Source: Nitrospinota bacterium
GTDB lineage: Bacteria; Nitrospirota; Nitrospiria; Nitrospirales; UBA8639
DNA length: 58,168 nt
Assembly: GCA_022572725.1 (NCBI GenBank)
Contig: JACZVJ010000003.1
Location: 1-58,168 of the forward strand
Reading direction: 5' to 3'
In this document: in pieces, positions 1 to 8,899 of the stretch
How positions within the stretch are numbered: the stretch's first letter is position 1
Layout: every line of letters begins with the position of its first letter
Translations under genes and position numbers: made by a program
The notes under the pieces: generated by a model
What the model saw: the letters and a program-made list of their open reading frames with translations, nothing else
Told to the model about the DNA's origin: nothing
The model's database searches: none

Positions 1-1422
1 AAAATAGTGATCTCCCTCGGCGTGCGGAATGAGGGACCGGAGGTATTCGTGAGCCAGCTCCACACCGCGTCCCGGTCGTACGGGCTTTCGAAAATCCAGG
101 GCCTGGGCCGCGGTCAGTAATTCAATGGCCAGCACCTGTTGGACATTCTCCAGCACATGAAACAGTTTTACGGCACTGATACTGCCCATACTTACGTGGT
201 CCTCATGGCCGAGACTGGTGGGGATGGAATCAACCGAGGCCGGATGACAGAACACCTTGTTTTCTGAGACCAGAGCCGCGGCTGTATATTGTGGGATCAT
301 AAACCCGGAGTTCAACCCAGTGTCCTTCATCAAAAGCGTGGGCAGGCCATCATGGCCCCCAAGGAGAAGATAGGTCCGCCGTTCGGAGATGTTCGCGAGG
401 GTGGCTAACGCGATGGCCGCAAAATCCAAGACCACGGCCAGCGGTTGCCCATGAAAATTCCCTCCGCTGATGATAGCGCCATCTTCAAACACCAGCGGGT
501 TATCCGTCACGGAATTGATTTCGATTTCAACCACGGCCTGTGCGTGGTGCAGACTATCTCTCGCAGCACCATGCACCTGCGGGACACATCGCAAAGAATA
601 GGGATCCTGGACCTTGCCACAGTGACGATGGGACTCGAGAATTTCGCTTGAGACCAGGAGCTTGCGGACATTGTCAGCCGCTTGTCGTTGCCCGGTGTAG
701 GGACGGAGCTGATGAATCCTCGCATCAAACGGGGTGACGCTACCTCGAAGCGCTTCTAAGCTCATGGCCGCGACGACATCCGCAACTTTGACCAGGTTGA
801 TCGTTTGCTCTAGAACATAGGCCCCGTAGGCACTCATCAGTTGCGTGCCGTTGATGATCGATAGTCCGTCTTTCGCGTGCAAATCGATGGGGGTCATCCC
901 GTGCTGGTGAAGAACGTCTGCGGCAGGAAGGGTGGCCTCTCCTTCCCGATCCCAGAAATAGCCGTACCCCAGCAACGGCAGCGACATATGGGCCAGTGGG
1001 GCCAAATCACCGGAAGCTCCGACACTTCCTTTACTCGGAACGGCAGGGATCAGGTCCCGTGCTGCAAAGGCCAGGAGACGCTCAAAGGTCTCGAGAGAAA
1101 TACCCGAATACCCTAAGCTCAAGGCGTGGATTTTCAGCAGGAGCATCAAGCGACATATGCCCTTTGGGACTAAGTCGCCGACCCCGACCGCATGGCTCAA
1201 CAGCAGATTTCGTTGCAACTCCGTGACCTGGGTCGCATCAATCCGGGTCTGTGCGAGCGCTCCAAAACCTGTGTTGATCCCATAGTACGTCTTCCCATCG
1301 TGGAGGGCCTTCGCCACCACCGCTTCTGAGGCACGGATTGACGAGGTATCCTGCTTGAGAAAGGCAAGACGCTGTTCTAAATCCTCGTACAGATGGGTGA
1401 TACGGATGGATGGCCCGCTCAT
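1..1422 (-). CDS. hutH: Histidine ammonia-lyase, C-terminus cut by window edge
   Basis: Deaminates L-histidine to trans-urocanate, the first step of histidine breakdown in the cytoplasm. The 474 codons present read from ATG at 1422 and lack only about the last 30 residues of the usual ~500. Visible family motifs are YGINTGFG near residue 50 and VGASGDLAPLAH near 137, whose Ala-Ser-Gly cyclises to the MIO electrophile, plus GGNFHGQP further on. It follows hutU by 39 bases in the same reading frame with no stop between, apart from the hutU stop itself. The sequence before the ATG is pyrimidine-rich with no Shine-Dalgarno match, so translation probably depends on ribosomes arriving from hutU. 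Confidence 0.95.
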   Translation of the reverse strand, partial: MSGPSIRITHLYEDLEQRLAFLKQDTSSIRASEAVVAKALHDGKTYYGINTGFGALAQTRIDATQVTELQRNLLLSHAVGVGDLVPKGICRLMLLLKIHALSLGYSGISLETFERLLAFAARDLIPAVPSKGSVGASGDLAPLAHMSLPLLGYGYFWDREGEATLPAADVLHQHGMTPIDLHAKDGLSIINGTQLMSAYGAYVLEQTINLVKVADVVAAMSLEALRGSVTPFDARIHQLRPYTGQRQAADNVRKLLVSSEILESHRHCGKVQDPYSLRCVPQVHGAARDSLHHAQAVVEIEINSVTDNPLVFEDGAIISGGNFHGQPLAVVLDFAAIALATLANISERRTYLLLGGHDGLPTLLMKDTGLNSGFMIPQYTAAALVSENKVFCHPASVDSIPTSLGHEDHVSMGSISAVKLFHVLENVQQVLAIELLTAAQALDFRKPVRPGRGVELAHEYLRSLIPHAEGDHYF

Positions 1423-1461
1423 GGAAGGAGCAAATGAGGAGAGGCTATGGCCATGCAGCCC

Positions 1462-3132
1462 CTACAGGGTAATCATGGGTAAGTCTATGGCGTGATGATG
1501 GGCTGTCTCAATGGCCAGTTCATAGCCCGCATCGGCATGTCTCATCACACCCGAACCCGGATCTGCAGTCAAAACCCGTTCCAGTCTTCGGTCTGCCATG
1601 TCAGTCCCGTCCGCCACGCACACCATGCCCGCATGGATGGAGTACCCGATGCCGACCCCCCCACCGTGATGCAAGGAAACCCAACTGGCCCCGCAGGCGG
1701 TATTGAGCAGCGCATTCAGCAGAGGCCAGTCGGCAATGGCATCGGATCCATCCTGCATGCCTTCGGTTTCACGGTAAGGCGAGGCCACCGAACCTGAATC
1801 CAGATGATCCCGACCGATCACAAGCGGAGCGTCGACTTTGCCTGTTTTGACCAGCCAGTTGAACTTGGCGCCCATTTCAGCCCGTTCGCCGTATTCCAGC
1901 CAGCAAATACGCGCCGGGAGCCCCTGAAAATGAACCTTCTCTTGCGCTTTGGTGATCCACCGAATAAGCGCATCCTTTTGAGGAAAAGCCTCGCACACCA
2001 CTTTGTCCGTCATCAGGATGTCCTGAGGATTGCCGGACAGCGCCACCCAGCGGAAGGGACCCGCGCCTTTGCAGAATAGGGGACGAATAAACGTGTTGAC
2101 GAAGCCTGGAATCTTGAACGCTTCCTGGAGTCCACGCCGATCAGCGACTTGCCCCCTCAAATTATTGCCGTACTCAAAGACAATGGCTCCCTGCCGCTGC
2201 ATCTCCAACATGGCGTTGACATGGGTGACCATGGAGTCGAGCACGGTCTGCTCATACTCCTCTGGCTGGGTGGTGCGCAGTCGGGAAGCTTCCTCAAGGG
2301 TCAAGTGGGCTGGGATATACCCACAACGAAGGTCATGTGCGGAGGTTTGATCGGTCAGAATGTCAGGCACCACATCACGCCGAACAAGCTCGGGCAACAC
2401 CTCGGCGATATTGCCGAGTAAGCCGACCGAAAGCGCTTGTTTTTTGGCTTGAGCCTTGAGCACGCGCCCGAGGGCGTCATCGAGCGTAGTACAGAGGACG
2501 TCACAATATCCCGCCTTCAGCCGTCGTTGAATGCGACGTTCGTCTACCTCAACGCCTAAAAAGGCTGCGCCGTTCATTGTTGCGGCGAGGGGTTGGGCCC
2601 CACCCATGCCGCCGAGACCGGCCGTCACCACCAGCCGTCCTTCGAGTGACCCACCGAAGTGTTGCCTCGCGCACTCCGCGAAGGTCTCAAACGTGCCTTG
2701 CAGGATGCCTTGCGTTCCGATGTAGATCCAGGACCCGGCGGTCATTTGGCCATACATTGTCAGGCCAAGCGCCTCCAGTCTCCGGAATTCATCCCAGGTC
2801 GCCCATTTCGGCACGAGATGGGCATTGGCGATGAGGACCCTCGGGGCTTCTTCATGGGTTCGAAACACCCCAACGGGCTTCCCGCTCTGCACCAGCAGGG
2901 TTTCGTCGTTTCCAAGATGTGTAAGGGTTTCAATGATCTTATGGTAGCAAGCCCAATTTCGAGCCGCCTTGCCTGCTCCACCGTAAACAATCAATTCGGA
3001 GGGGTTCTCGGCGACATCCGGGTCCAGATTGTTCATCAACATGCGCATGGCCGCTTCTTGATGCCAGCCTTTGCACGATACACTCCTCCCGGTGGGGGCC
3101 TTAATTGAAGTGAATGAGGCGGTGGTCGCCAT
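1462..3132 (-). CDS. hutU: Urocanate hydratase
   Basis: Converts urocanate to 4-imidazolone-5-propionate with a tightly bound NAD+, the second step of histidine degradation. The 556 residues equal the usual family length. Family signatures are visible: [20 protein letters not shown] near residue 20, [12 protein letters not shown] near 50, a glycine-rich NAD-binding stretch [10 protein letters not shown] near 175, [10 protein letters not shown], and [14 protein letters not shown]. The ATG at 3132 places the conserved N-terminal motif at its normal distance. It is the upstream gene of a hutU-hutH pair; hutI and later pathway genes are not in the window. A 17-base palindrome lies 30 bases upstream of the start. 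Confidence 0.96.
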   Translation of the reverse strand: MATTASFTSIKAPTGRSVSCKGWHQEAAMRMLMNNLDPDVAENPSELIVYGGAGKAARNWACYHKIIETLTHLGNDETLLVQSGKPVGVFRTHEEAPRVLIANAHLVPKWATWDEFRRLEALGLTMYGQMTAGSWIYIGTQGILQGTFETFAECARQHFGGSLEGRLVVTAGLGGMGGAQPLAATMNGAAFLGVEVDERRIQRRLKAGYCDVLCTTLDDALGRVLKAQAKKQALSVGLLGNIAEVLPELVRRDVVPDILTDQTSAHDLRCGYIPAHLTLEEASRLRTTQPEEYEQTVLDSMVTHVNAMLEMQRQGAIVFEYGNNLRGQVADRRGLQEAFKIPGFVNTFIRPLFCKGAGPFRWVALSGNPQDILMTDKVVCEAFPQKDALIRWITKAQEKVHFQGLPARICWLEYGERAEMGAKFNWLVKTGKVDAPLVIGRDHLDSGSVASPYRETEGMQDGSDAIADWPLLNALLNTACGASWVSLHHGGGVGIGYSIHAGMVCVADGTDMADRRLERVLTADPGSGVMRHADAGYELAIETAHHHAIDLPMITL

Positions 3133-3161
3133 TGCTAGGCAATTGGGCTTCCGGAACCAAC

Positions 3162-3178
3162 GATATGAATATCATATC
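3162..3178. promoter_or_regulatory. Palindrome upstream of hutU, candidate operator
   Basis: Perfect 7-base inverted repeat GATATGA-ATA-TCATATC, ending 30 bases before the hutU start codon. The position and symmetry suit a dimeric repressor site for the hut pair. It does not resemble the HutC (GntR-type) sites I know, and no regulator gene is adjacent in the window. The regulatory role is inferred. Confidence 0.4.
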
Positions 3179-3473
3179 ATCTTCGTTCGTCTTTGGAAGG
3201 AAATATCCCCGTGGGATGCGGGTTCTCAAAACCAACAGGATCATCATGAAGTTATGATGTCAGGACCCCGAGCGGCACCCCACTTTCCCGACAAGCTGAT
3301 CCCGAGGGAATTTGCCCAGCAGCAGCTCAAAATAGGAAAAAAATGGCCAATTTTTCCAGTTCTGCGCGGCTTGGTTTTTGGGGAGAAGGTCAATGATTGA
3401 TAGGGTGCTTCGCCTCAATGACTTTTAGCGCTGGCGGTTTGTCGCCCAGCGAGCCATTGACACGAAGCTGATG

Positions 3474-3597
3474 GGGCCTGTTGAAAAAGTCCGCCAGCGG
3501 CGTTCTCTGGTCTTTGCCCTCCCTCACACGTACTCCGTGTACGCTCCGGGCGCCAAAGCCCATTCGGCCTTGCTGGACGGGCCTTTTGAACAGGCCC
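3474..3597. repeat. MITE-like element with terminal inverted repeats
   Basis: The ends are GGGCCTGTTGAAAAAGTCCG and its near-complement (CGGGCCTTTTGAACAGGCCC); the outermost GGGCCTGTT and AACAGGCCC match exactly. The inner bases GCCAGC and GCTGG also pair, so the whole element can fold on itself. It contains no plausible gene. A second, half copy of the same end motif (GTTGAAAAAGTC-GCCAG) occurs on the minus strand at 9580-9601, which supports dispersal as a repeat. From memory, similar sequences are common between genes in Nitrospira. Confidence 0.65.
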
Positions 3598-3739
3598 TTT
3601 GCTTGTGATGATTCATGGAATTGTTGGGATGGAATTGGCACTTTAAAATTTTTGAATTATTCAACAGTCCCTGATGGGAAGTCTGCTGCAACCGAGGGCG
3701 ATCCTTACCCAGAAGGTAAAGATGACTATGCATCATGAC

Positions 3740-3792
3740 AATGGGGACAGGCACCGGCAGGGATTGTCCCTATGCCGAAGCCAGTCCCCATT
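3740..3792. repeat. REP-like palindromic element
   Basis: AATGGGGAC at 3740-3748 is exactly complementary to GTCCCCATT at 3784-3792, and inner segments (GGCACCGGCA / TGCCGAAGCC, and GGGA / TCCC) can extend the stem. The terminal GGGGAC-AGGCACC type of sequence is familiar from REP elements mobilised by REP-associated tyrosine (Y1) transposases in many genomes. No such transposase is seen in the window. Confidence 0.55.
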
Positions 3793-3838
3793 TTCTAACC
3801 AGTGAATCCGAATTGACGGTCCGGCAGGAGTCCCTCTC

Positions 3839-5368
3839 CTAACCCACAACCTCTCCCACCAGATCACGGAGCTTTTCGCGACACCTCGGATGCCGTAATT
3901 TTCCCAGCGCTTTGGCTTCGATCTGCCGGATCCGCTCCCGCGTAAGGCCGTAGTCCTGGCCCAGGTCTTCCAAGGTATGGTCCACATCATCCCCAAATCC
4001 AAATCGCCTCCGGATGATGTTTTCTTCTCGAGGGGTGAGCACTGTAAAAGCCCGAGCAATTTGACGATTCACATGGTACCGATTCACAGCGTCAAACGGT
4101 GAAGGGGCCATTTTATCCTCAATGAAATGGCCGAGATGACTGTCCCCATCTTCTCCCATGGGTGTCTCGAGCGAAATCGTTCCCTTGGTGGTCTCCACCA
4201 TTTTTTGCACTTTCTCGATAGGGAGTTCCATCCGCGTCCCGATCTCTTCAAGGGTCGGGACGCGCCCCAATTGCTGAACAAGATGGCGAGAAGTACGCGC
4301 GAGCTTTGCATTGGCTTCAGTGATATGGACGGGAAGACGAATGGTTCGGGCTTGGTCTGCCAGGGATCGGGTGATCCCTTGGCGGACCCACCAGGTCGCA
4401 TACGTACTGAATTTGTAGCCACGGTGATAGTCGAACTTCTCCACCGCCCTCATTAGGCCGATGTTGCCTTCCTGAATTAAGTCCATTAAGGGGAGTCCTC
4501 GATCCATATATTTTCTGGCCAGACTGACCACCAACCGCAAATTCGCTTCGATCACGTCCCTCTTTCCTCGCTTCACCTTGTCTTCAGCCTGCTCCACAAC
4601 TCGAAGGGTCTCTTTGAGGTCTGCGGCGGACACCAGAGCCACCTCCTGCTCAATGTGACGGATCTTCCTGCGCGCTTCCCGGAGGGTGTCCTTGATCCCG
4701 CGGAGCGTCGTTTCTGGCTGTCTCGCTTTTCGCCCGATGGCGGAGCAGAGCGAGTAGTCCAGCCGGCAACATTCTTCTATCTGCCTCTCTGCCGTGACCA
4801 CTTCAGCACCCATCTCTTTGATCCGGCTGAGCAGGTGCTCTTGAATGTCTGGGCGCAAGTTCAAGGCCTTGATCTTTTCCACGATTTTCTTTTTGAGGGT
4901 GAGAAACCGCTTCCCGGGTAATGGCGGCCTCCCCTGGAGAATTCGGGTCTCCTGACGTCGGGCATAGCCTCGAACAAAGGCTTGGGATAGTTGACGGATT
5001 CGGCCCAGTTCCGTGAGCGTCCGCTCCCGAAGTTCTTCCTCATCCTTTTCCCCCACCTCATCGTTTCCTGCCGCCTCGGCGGACCCATCTGGGAGGACGA
5101 TGGCCTCTCGCACCCGGAGCTCCCCCCGTTTCAGGCGGTCCCGGAGTACTTGAAGATAGGTGAGGGTCATCGGCATGCTGAAGACGGCTTCAGCTAATTC
5201 TCCCTGTCCCTCCTCAAGGCGGGTAAATAGGGCTATCTCTTGCTCTCGGGTTAACAGTGAGACACGGCTCATGTCTTTCAAATACGTACTCACCGGATCG
5301 TCGGTGGTGGGAATGGCACCCAAGGGAAGCACACGATCTTTATCCGGGTGTATAATCTTCTTGAGCAT
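3839..5368 (-). CDS. rpoD: RNA polymerase sigma-70 factor, RpoD family
   Basis: Directs RNA polymerase to -10/-35 promoters. 509 residues from ATG at 5368, chosen because AAGGAG lies 7 bases upstream; a longer in-frame extension to 5401 has no such site. Order: a short N-terminus, region 1.2 ([18 protein letters not shown]) at about residues 20-55, a long charged non-conserved segment, region 2 from about 270 ([20 protein letters not shown], then [17 protein letters not shown]), region 3 starting RLPVHITE, and region 4 near 470 with [15 protein letters not shown]. An acidic region 1.1 is not evident, so it is either a short primary sigma or an RpoD paralogue; one window cannot decide. It stands alone on its strand. 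Confidence 0.93.
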   Translation of the reverse strand: MLKKIIHPDKDRVLPLGAIPTTDDPVSTYLKDMSRVSLLTREQEIALFTRLEEGQGELAEAVFSMPMTLTYLQVLRDRLKRGELRVREAIVLPDGSAEAAGNDEVGEKDEEELRERTLTELGRIRQLSQAFVRGYARRQETRILQGRPPLPGKRFLTLKKKIVEKIKALNLRPDIQEHLLSRIKEMGAEVVTAERQIEECCRLDYSLCSAIGRKARQPETTLRGIKDTLREARRKIRHIEQEVALVSAADLKETLRVVEQAEDKVKRGKRDVIEANLRLVVSLARKYMDRGLPLMDLIQEGNIGLMRAVEKFDYHRGYKFSTYATWWVRQGITRSLADQARTIRLPVHITEANAKLARTSRHLVQQLGRVPTLEEIGTRMELPIEKVQKMVETTKGTISLETPMGEDGDSHLGHFIEDKMAPSPFDAVNRYHVNRQIARAFTVLTPREENIIRRRFGFGDDVDHTLEDLGQDYGLTRERIRQIEAKALGKLRHPRCREKLRDLVGEVVG

Positions 5369-5571
5369 AGTCCACTCCTTCCTGGGTTCGTAGCCACCCA
5401 CCCAATCCTCGCCGATGGCTTGGCGTCTCCTCCATTTTTCATTCAGATCATGGGGTGGTGAGTCTCATTCCCAGTGCCCCTTGATCAACCAAGAGGGACA
5501 GCGAGCCCGACCAAACCCTTCCAAAGGATTTTGAGAGGGCGCCCCCCACCACGATTACCGGAACTGCCTTC

Positions 5572-5823
5572 TCACGAGGCCAAAATCTGTGGCCTCGCTT
5601 CGCTGACCTGCAAGGCTCGTCCACCTAGTTCAGTGCCATTCAGCTCTGTAATAGCGATCACAGTCTCCTGGCTCGTAGACATTTCCACAAAGCCAAACCC
5701 GCGGGAGCGGCCAGAAAATTTCCCCTTTATCACAAGCGCTGACTCGACGGTCCCGTACGCATCAAACAATCTTTTCATCTCCTGGTCAGTCGCAGACAAC
5801 GGCAAACTACCAACGTAAACCTT
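5572..5823 (-). CDS. RRM-type RNA-binding protein with non-canonical or lost start
   Basis: A small single-domain RNA-recognition-motif protein of the bacterial Rbp type (about 80 residues), expected to bind RNA in the cytoplasm. RNP2 is VYVGSL and RNP1 is RGFGFVEM, both with the usual aromatic residues. The first ordinary start in frame is TTG at 5805, but that lies inside RNP2 and would delete the first beta strand. Upstream in frame there is no ATG, GTG or TTG before a stop. AGGAG sits 5 bases before an AAG codon at 5823, exactly where a homologue would have ATG, so I place the historical start there. Either a rare start codon is used or the start has mutated. Confidence 0.7.
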   Translation of the reverse strand, partial: KVYVGSLPLSATDQEMKRLFDAYGTVESALVIKGKFSGRSRGFGFVEMSTSQETVIAITELNGTELGGRALQVSEARPQILAS

Positions 5824-5829
5824 GTGAAC

Positions 5830-6204
5830 TCCTAGAATTGGGATATTAGCCTAAATTGGAGAACAGACGAAGGGAAGAACCAGGCCGAAGGCGAGAAACC
5901 CGTAGCGGCTGAGATCAACTTCCGATCAAACCAAATTTTCCCCCAACAAAACACCAACCACATCACAGCCCTGAAGGGTCAGTGATAAGATTAACAAGGT
6001 AACAAGGCAACTGATATATATACACGAATTCATTGGCAATATGCAACCAAAAAATTGGGGTTCATTGAGGTTCAATTGGGGTCCCGGATAAGGCCGGGGA
6101 ATTTTGGGGGCTGCACTAAGTCCTGGGAGGGCACCCCACTGACCTGCTTTCAGCGGGTGTCCCACGCCCAATGGTGGTTATGTCAACTGTTGACAAGATT
6201 GCCT
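5830..6204. other. Intergenic region, no gene seen
   Basis: About 375 bases between the RRM gene and the IS3 remnant. Short frames exist on both strands, but none has a ribosome-binding site or a recognisable domain. Part of it may be decayed insertion-sequence DNA continuing from the remnant at 6205-6440. Confidence 0.4.
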
Positions 6205-6440
6205 TCAGCTCAATGCGTTTTCCCATCCTGGCAGTTGGCACCCAAGCGAGTTGGGCAGGTAAACCCGATTGTAGCGGTGCTGCAAGCGTTCACCAGCACC
6301 TGAGTTTCCCAGAGTGTCTCAAAAATGTCTCTCGCGAATCATTCATCTCGGAACTTGCCAATGAAGCTCTCGATAGAGCCTTTCTCCCATGAACGCCGGG
6401 GTTCAATGAAAAGTGTCCGTATTCCCACACGGGCAGCTTA
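6205..6440 (-). pseudogene. Remnant of IS3-type transposase (OrfB C-terminal end)
   Basis: Translation of the minus strand gives IRTLFIEPRRSWEKGSIESF followed by GKFRDE, matching the conserved end of the IS3/IS481 integrase core (typically TLYIEPGSPWENGYIESFNG). The frame then hits a TGA. After a frame change it continues as QHRYNRVYLPNSLG, the counterpart of the YN-x-RPHSSLGY motif, and ends soon after. At least one stop and one frameshift make it non-functional. No terminal inverted repeats are recognisable, so this is an old fragment. Confidence 0.75.
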
Positions 6441-6534
6441 AAGGGTGGTGTAAGCCTTACCTTGAGATAGGATAAACTGGTACGAGATCGCATGGTCTCG
6501 CCAAAGGAGTTCTCAATTTTATAGTGGTCTGAGA

Positions 6535-6864
6535 ATGGATATGAATACGTTGAAGCAGCAGTGCCGGCGGATAACGGAGGAAATTCTAGAATTTCTCGAT
6601 GACCGGAATAGGTCGGAACCCAAAGGGACTCCGACGCCCAATCCATGGCAAGCCACGAACTTTGAAAAGTTGCGCCATGGCGCAGAGACCCTCTCGTTAT
6701 ATCAAGAACGCTTTAGCGCCAAGGTTATGGAGCTCTCTGCGGCCTTGCGCCAAGAAGGCTATTGTGATGCCGAGTTCGAGGCACTTCTAAGGCCACCGCC
6801 CAATCCGGCGTCGTTGAGGAACATTGCCGAAAAACTTCGGGCTTTGAGTGGGACACAGGAATAG
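6535..6864 (+). CDS. Hypothetical protein, 109 residues
   Basis: I do not recognise a family. The protein is soluble, charged and probably helical (MNTLKQQCRRITEEILEFLD at the start; ELSAALRQEGYCDAEFEALL later), without signal peptide or membrane segment. Two ATG codons (6535 and 6541) are possible starts; the nearest purine-rich site (AAAGGAG near 6502) is too far upstream to serve. It sits just beyond a transposase remnant and faces the GYD gene tail to tail. The amino-acid composition is protein-like, but expression is uncertain. Confidence 0.5.
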   Translation: MDMNTLKQQCRRITEEILEFLDDRNRSEPKGTPTPNPWQATNFEKLRHGAETLSLYQERFSAKVMELSAALRQEGYCDAEFEALLRPPPNPASLRNIAEKLRALSGTQE

Positions 6865-6883
6865 CGTACTCACGGTTTCTACT

Positions 6884-6930
6884 GGCCTTTAGAATTATGT
6901 AAACTCTGCTCGGGTTGAAACCTAAAGGCC
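6884..6930. repeat. Inverted repeat between convergent genes
   Basis: GGCCTTTAG at 6884-6892 is exactly complementary to CTAAAGGCC at 6922-6930, with a 29-base loop. It lies between the convergent hypothetical gene (ends 6864) and GYD gene (ends 6946), where a bidirectional terminator would be expected. It lacks a T-tract on either side, so it may simply be a structural or mobile remnant. Confidence 0.35.
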
Positions 6931-6945
6931 CCTCCCGAAACTTTC

Positions 6946-7242
6946 TCAAGAGGGCATCTTGGCCAAAACCCCCTTGATCTCGTCCTGGCTAAATGCTCGA
7001 AGGGTTTCGGTACGGACGTTTCCCCGCGAACAGCCGCTCAGCATGACGGCCGTTGCCGTGGCTTCATCCGGCGCTTCGAAGATGATGACCCCGTCATATC
7101 GACCCATGGTCCAGTAGAAGCCCTTGACCGTCCCACCGGCTGTCTGGATCGTCGCCTTAAACTTCTCGGCCCGCTTGACCGTGTCTTTTACCTTTCGGAT
7201 GCCTTGGTCCGTCCATCCAAACAGAGCAATAAACGTGGGCAT
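6946..7242 (-). CDS. GYD-domain protein
   Basis: A 98-residue member of the small GYD family (dimeric alpha/beta ferredoxin-like fold), named for a Gly-Tyr-Asp motif. Here it reads GRYDGVII near residue 67. The N-terminus (MPTFIALFGWTDQGIRKVKD) and the helix with KRAEKF fit the family closely. Members have no firmly established biochemical role. ATG at 7242 is supported by AGGAGG seven bases upstream, one of the best ribosome-binding sites in this part of the window. It is monocistronic, flanked by a convergent gene and a gene-poor region. Confidence 0.85.
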   Translation of the reverse strand: MPTFIALFGWTDQGIRKVKDTVKRAEKFKATIQTAGGTVKGFYWTMGRYDGVIIFEAPDEATATAVMLSGCSRGNVRTETLRAFSQDEIKGVLAKMPS

Positions 7243-8131
7243 GATCCACCTCCTAGGTTGTGACCCAGATTCACCAAAAGTGATCCTTGTTTCCTCGTGG
7301 TTTCAACCATGGTACGCCAGCAGATAAATGACGGCAACAGAATGGAGCAGTCAAAAGGCTGGCCCCCAAAAGGGAAGGAAAACACCCGAGCGGACCTGAT
7401 TCTTTGGAATCCACCTCGGGCTCTGACCGCAAAGCCATGAGAACCCAAAAAGTTCAAAATATTTTACGGGAAAGAGCAAGGCTTAGATATGATCCATTTA
7501 AGACATAAGAGCCATCTCTCCCATGAGAAATGGCCCTTGCCTTTAAACTCCTACACAAGCCTCCGAAAAGATTTGTTTTGTGGCCTCTTGGCCCATGCCT
7601 ATCAGCATTCGGGTATTTTCTAAAAGGCTCGTATTTTTTAGACAACTCGGTTAAAAAGGGGACGCTCACCTTCAGCAACGAAAGATTGTCATTGCTGGCA
7701 GGGGGCTCAGGTGATCGGTGGACTCAGGTCTTCCATACAAGGCCCCCTCTTGTTTCATCCCAGAATACTTCGATGGCCGAGTTCTACCACCTTATCCCTC
7801 AAAAGGCTTCTTGCACAAACCTTTGAAAATCTTAAACTCCCCAGCTTGGGATGTCAAAAAAGCCACCTTTCCTGGAATCAGATCGGGCCTCCCGCCCCCT
7901 TCGAGGGCAACCAGGCCATTGGGGTCAAGCGGGTAGGCCATGAGAAGGAATAGAATGCCGGAATGGAGGATAAAACAATGGGGGGAGCGAGAGAAGGGAA
8001 AAAAGAGGGCCCTGCCCCCCGCAGGCGCTAACCTCCTTCTTGCGAGGACCCATAATGTTTCCCAAGCGAACTGGCTCACCGATACACAACCGGGACCACC
8101 TTCAGGGGGGCAGGACACAAAAGGATACGGT
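7243..8131. other. Gene-poor region of 889 bases
   Basis: Several open frames cross this region on both strands, but their translations are rich in Pro, Ser, Arg and aromatic residues in a way typical of non-coding frames, and none has a ribosome-binding site. It holds the promoter side of the GYD gene at its left and a possible terminator of the CBS gene near 8000. Decayed genes cannot be excluded. Confidence 0.45.
7999..8025 (-). terminator. Possible terminator of the CBS-domain gene
   Basis: On the minus strand, CCTGC-GGGGG-GCAGG forms a 5-pair hairpin, followed after six bases by six T residues. It lies about 107 bases beyond the stop codon of the CBS gene. The gap before the T-tract makes it a weak candidate. 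Confidence 0.3.
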
Positions 8132-8899
8132 CTATACCACTCCAGAATAATAACGCAAAATATCCGAAACCGAGATGACACCTACAATCGCTCCCCCGTC
8201 CGTCACTGCCAAATGACGGGTGGCCTTCTCCTTCATGAGCCGGACGGCCTCAACGACGGGATCACTACTTTCAAGAGAGATGATGGGCTCGCGCATGCAA
8301 GTCTTCACCCTGGTCGTGGACGGGTCCACTCCCCCTACCAAGACCTCTCGGCTCAATTCAGTCTCGGTAATGCTCCCAATAAAGTGGTCCACTCCTTTGA
8401 CCAGCAGGGAGCCGATCTTCTGTTGTCGTAACAGAAGTGCCACTTCCCTCAGTGTCGCGTCCACATGAATGAAGTGGACCGTTGTTGACATGTAATCGGC
8501 TACTCGCGGTCCAGTCGTGGTTTGTATGCGTTCTCCCCTGGCCAGGGCCGCCCGGCGTGTTTCAAGATCTCCAATGCACATTTCGAGTACTCGTTGACGT
8601 TGCCTGAGGGTTTCTCGCTCCGTGGCGTGAGTGACACCTTCCGGTGCCTCCTGCGGCAAGTTGACCATCCCTGTTGCCTCCCCAATTTGGGCGTAGTCAT
8701 AGGTACCCACCATTGGAGAGGAGCTTCCAAACACTCCGCTGATTATTTCCTCTGTCATTAAGTCGAAGTCCACCAAGGTTGAGCCTGAGGGCTGTGCCAC
8801 CAAGAAGGATTTGAGAATGCCAAGCTGCTTTCGCAACCGCTCGAGATCACGGTTTAAAGATGCCTCTTTTTCCGATTGAGCATGAAGCGGTTGTTGCAT
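8132..8899 (-). CDS. CBS-domain pair protein with N-terminal coiled coil
   Basis: 255 residues. The N-terminal half is charged and helical (EASLNRDLERLRKQLG), and a second helical segment before the CBS pair holds RETLRQRQRVLEM. The C-terminal half, from about residue 133, is a tandem CBS (Bateman) module. CBS1 begins VADYMSTTVHFIHVDATL and CBS2 ends IVGVISVSDILRYY. Such modules bind adenine nucleotides and act as energy sensors; here no enzymatic domain is attached, so it would act through a partner. The ATG at 8899 follows GGGAGGAG with good spacing; an extension to 8971 is open but has no such site. No operon partner is evident. Confidence 0.85.
   Translation of the reverse strand: MQQPLHAQSEKEASLNRDLERLRKQLGILKSFLVAQPSGSTLVDFDLMTEEIISGVFGSSSPMVGTYDYAQIGEATGMVNLPQEAPEGVTHATERETLRQRQRVLEMCIGDLETRRAALARGERIQTTTGPRVADYMSTTVHFIHVDATLREVALLLRQQKIGSLLVKGVDHFIGSITETELSREVLVGGVDPSTTRVKTCMREPIISLESSDPVVEAVRLMKEKATRHLAVTDGGAIVGVISVSDILRYYSGVV

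Larger units (their letters stand above)
3133..3838. other. Intergenic region with two repeat elements
   Basis: 706 bases between hutU and the sigma-factor gene (both transcribed leftwards). I see no credible gene. It holds the hut palindrome at its left end, a 124-base inverted-repeat element at 3474-3597 and a shorter palindromic element at 3740-3792. The remaining sequence is unremarkable. Confidence 0.6.

Noticed and set aside
5926-6171. 81-codon minus-strand frame with a hydrophobic segment
   Set aside because: The N-terminal half is Pro/Gly-rich nonsense overlapping decayed IS sequence, and there is no ribosome-binding site.
7792-8181. 129-codon minus-strand frame downstream of the CBS gene
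   Set aside because: It overlaps the end of the CBS gene in another frame, crosses the candidate terminator and has a composition typical of non-coding DNA.
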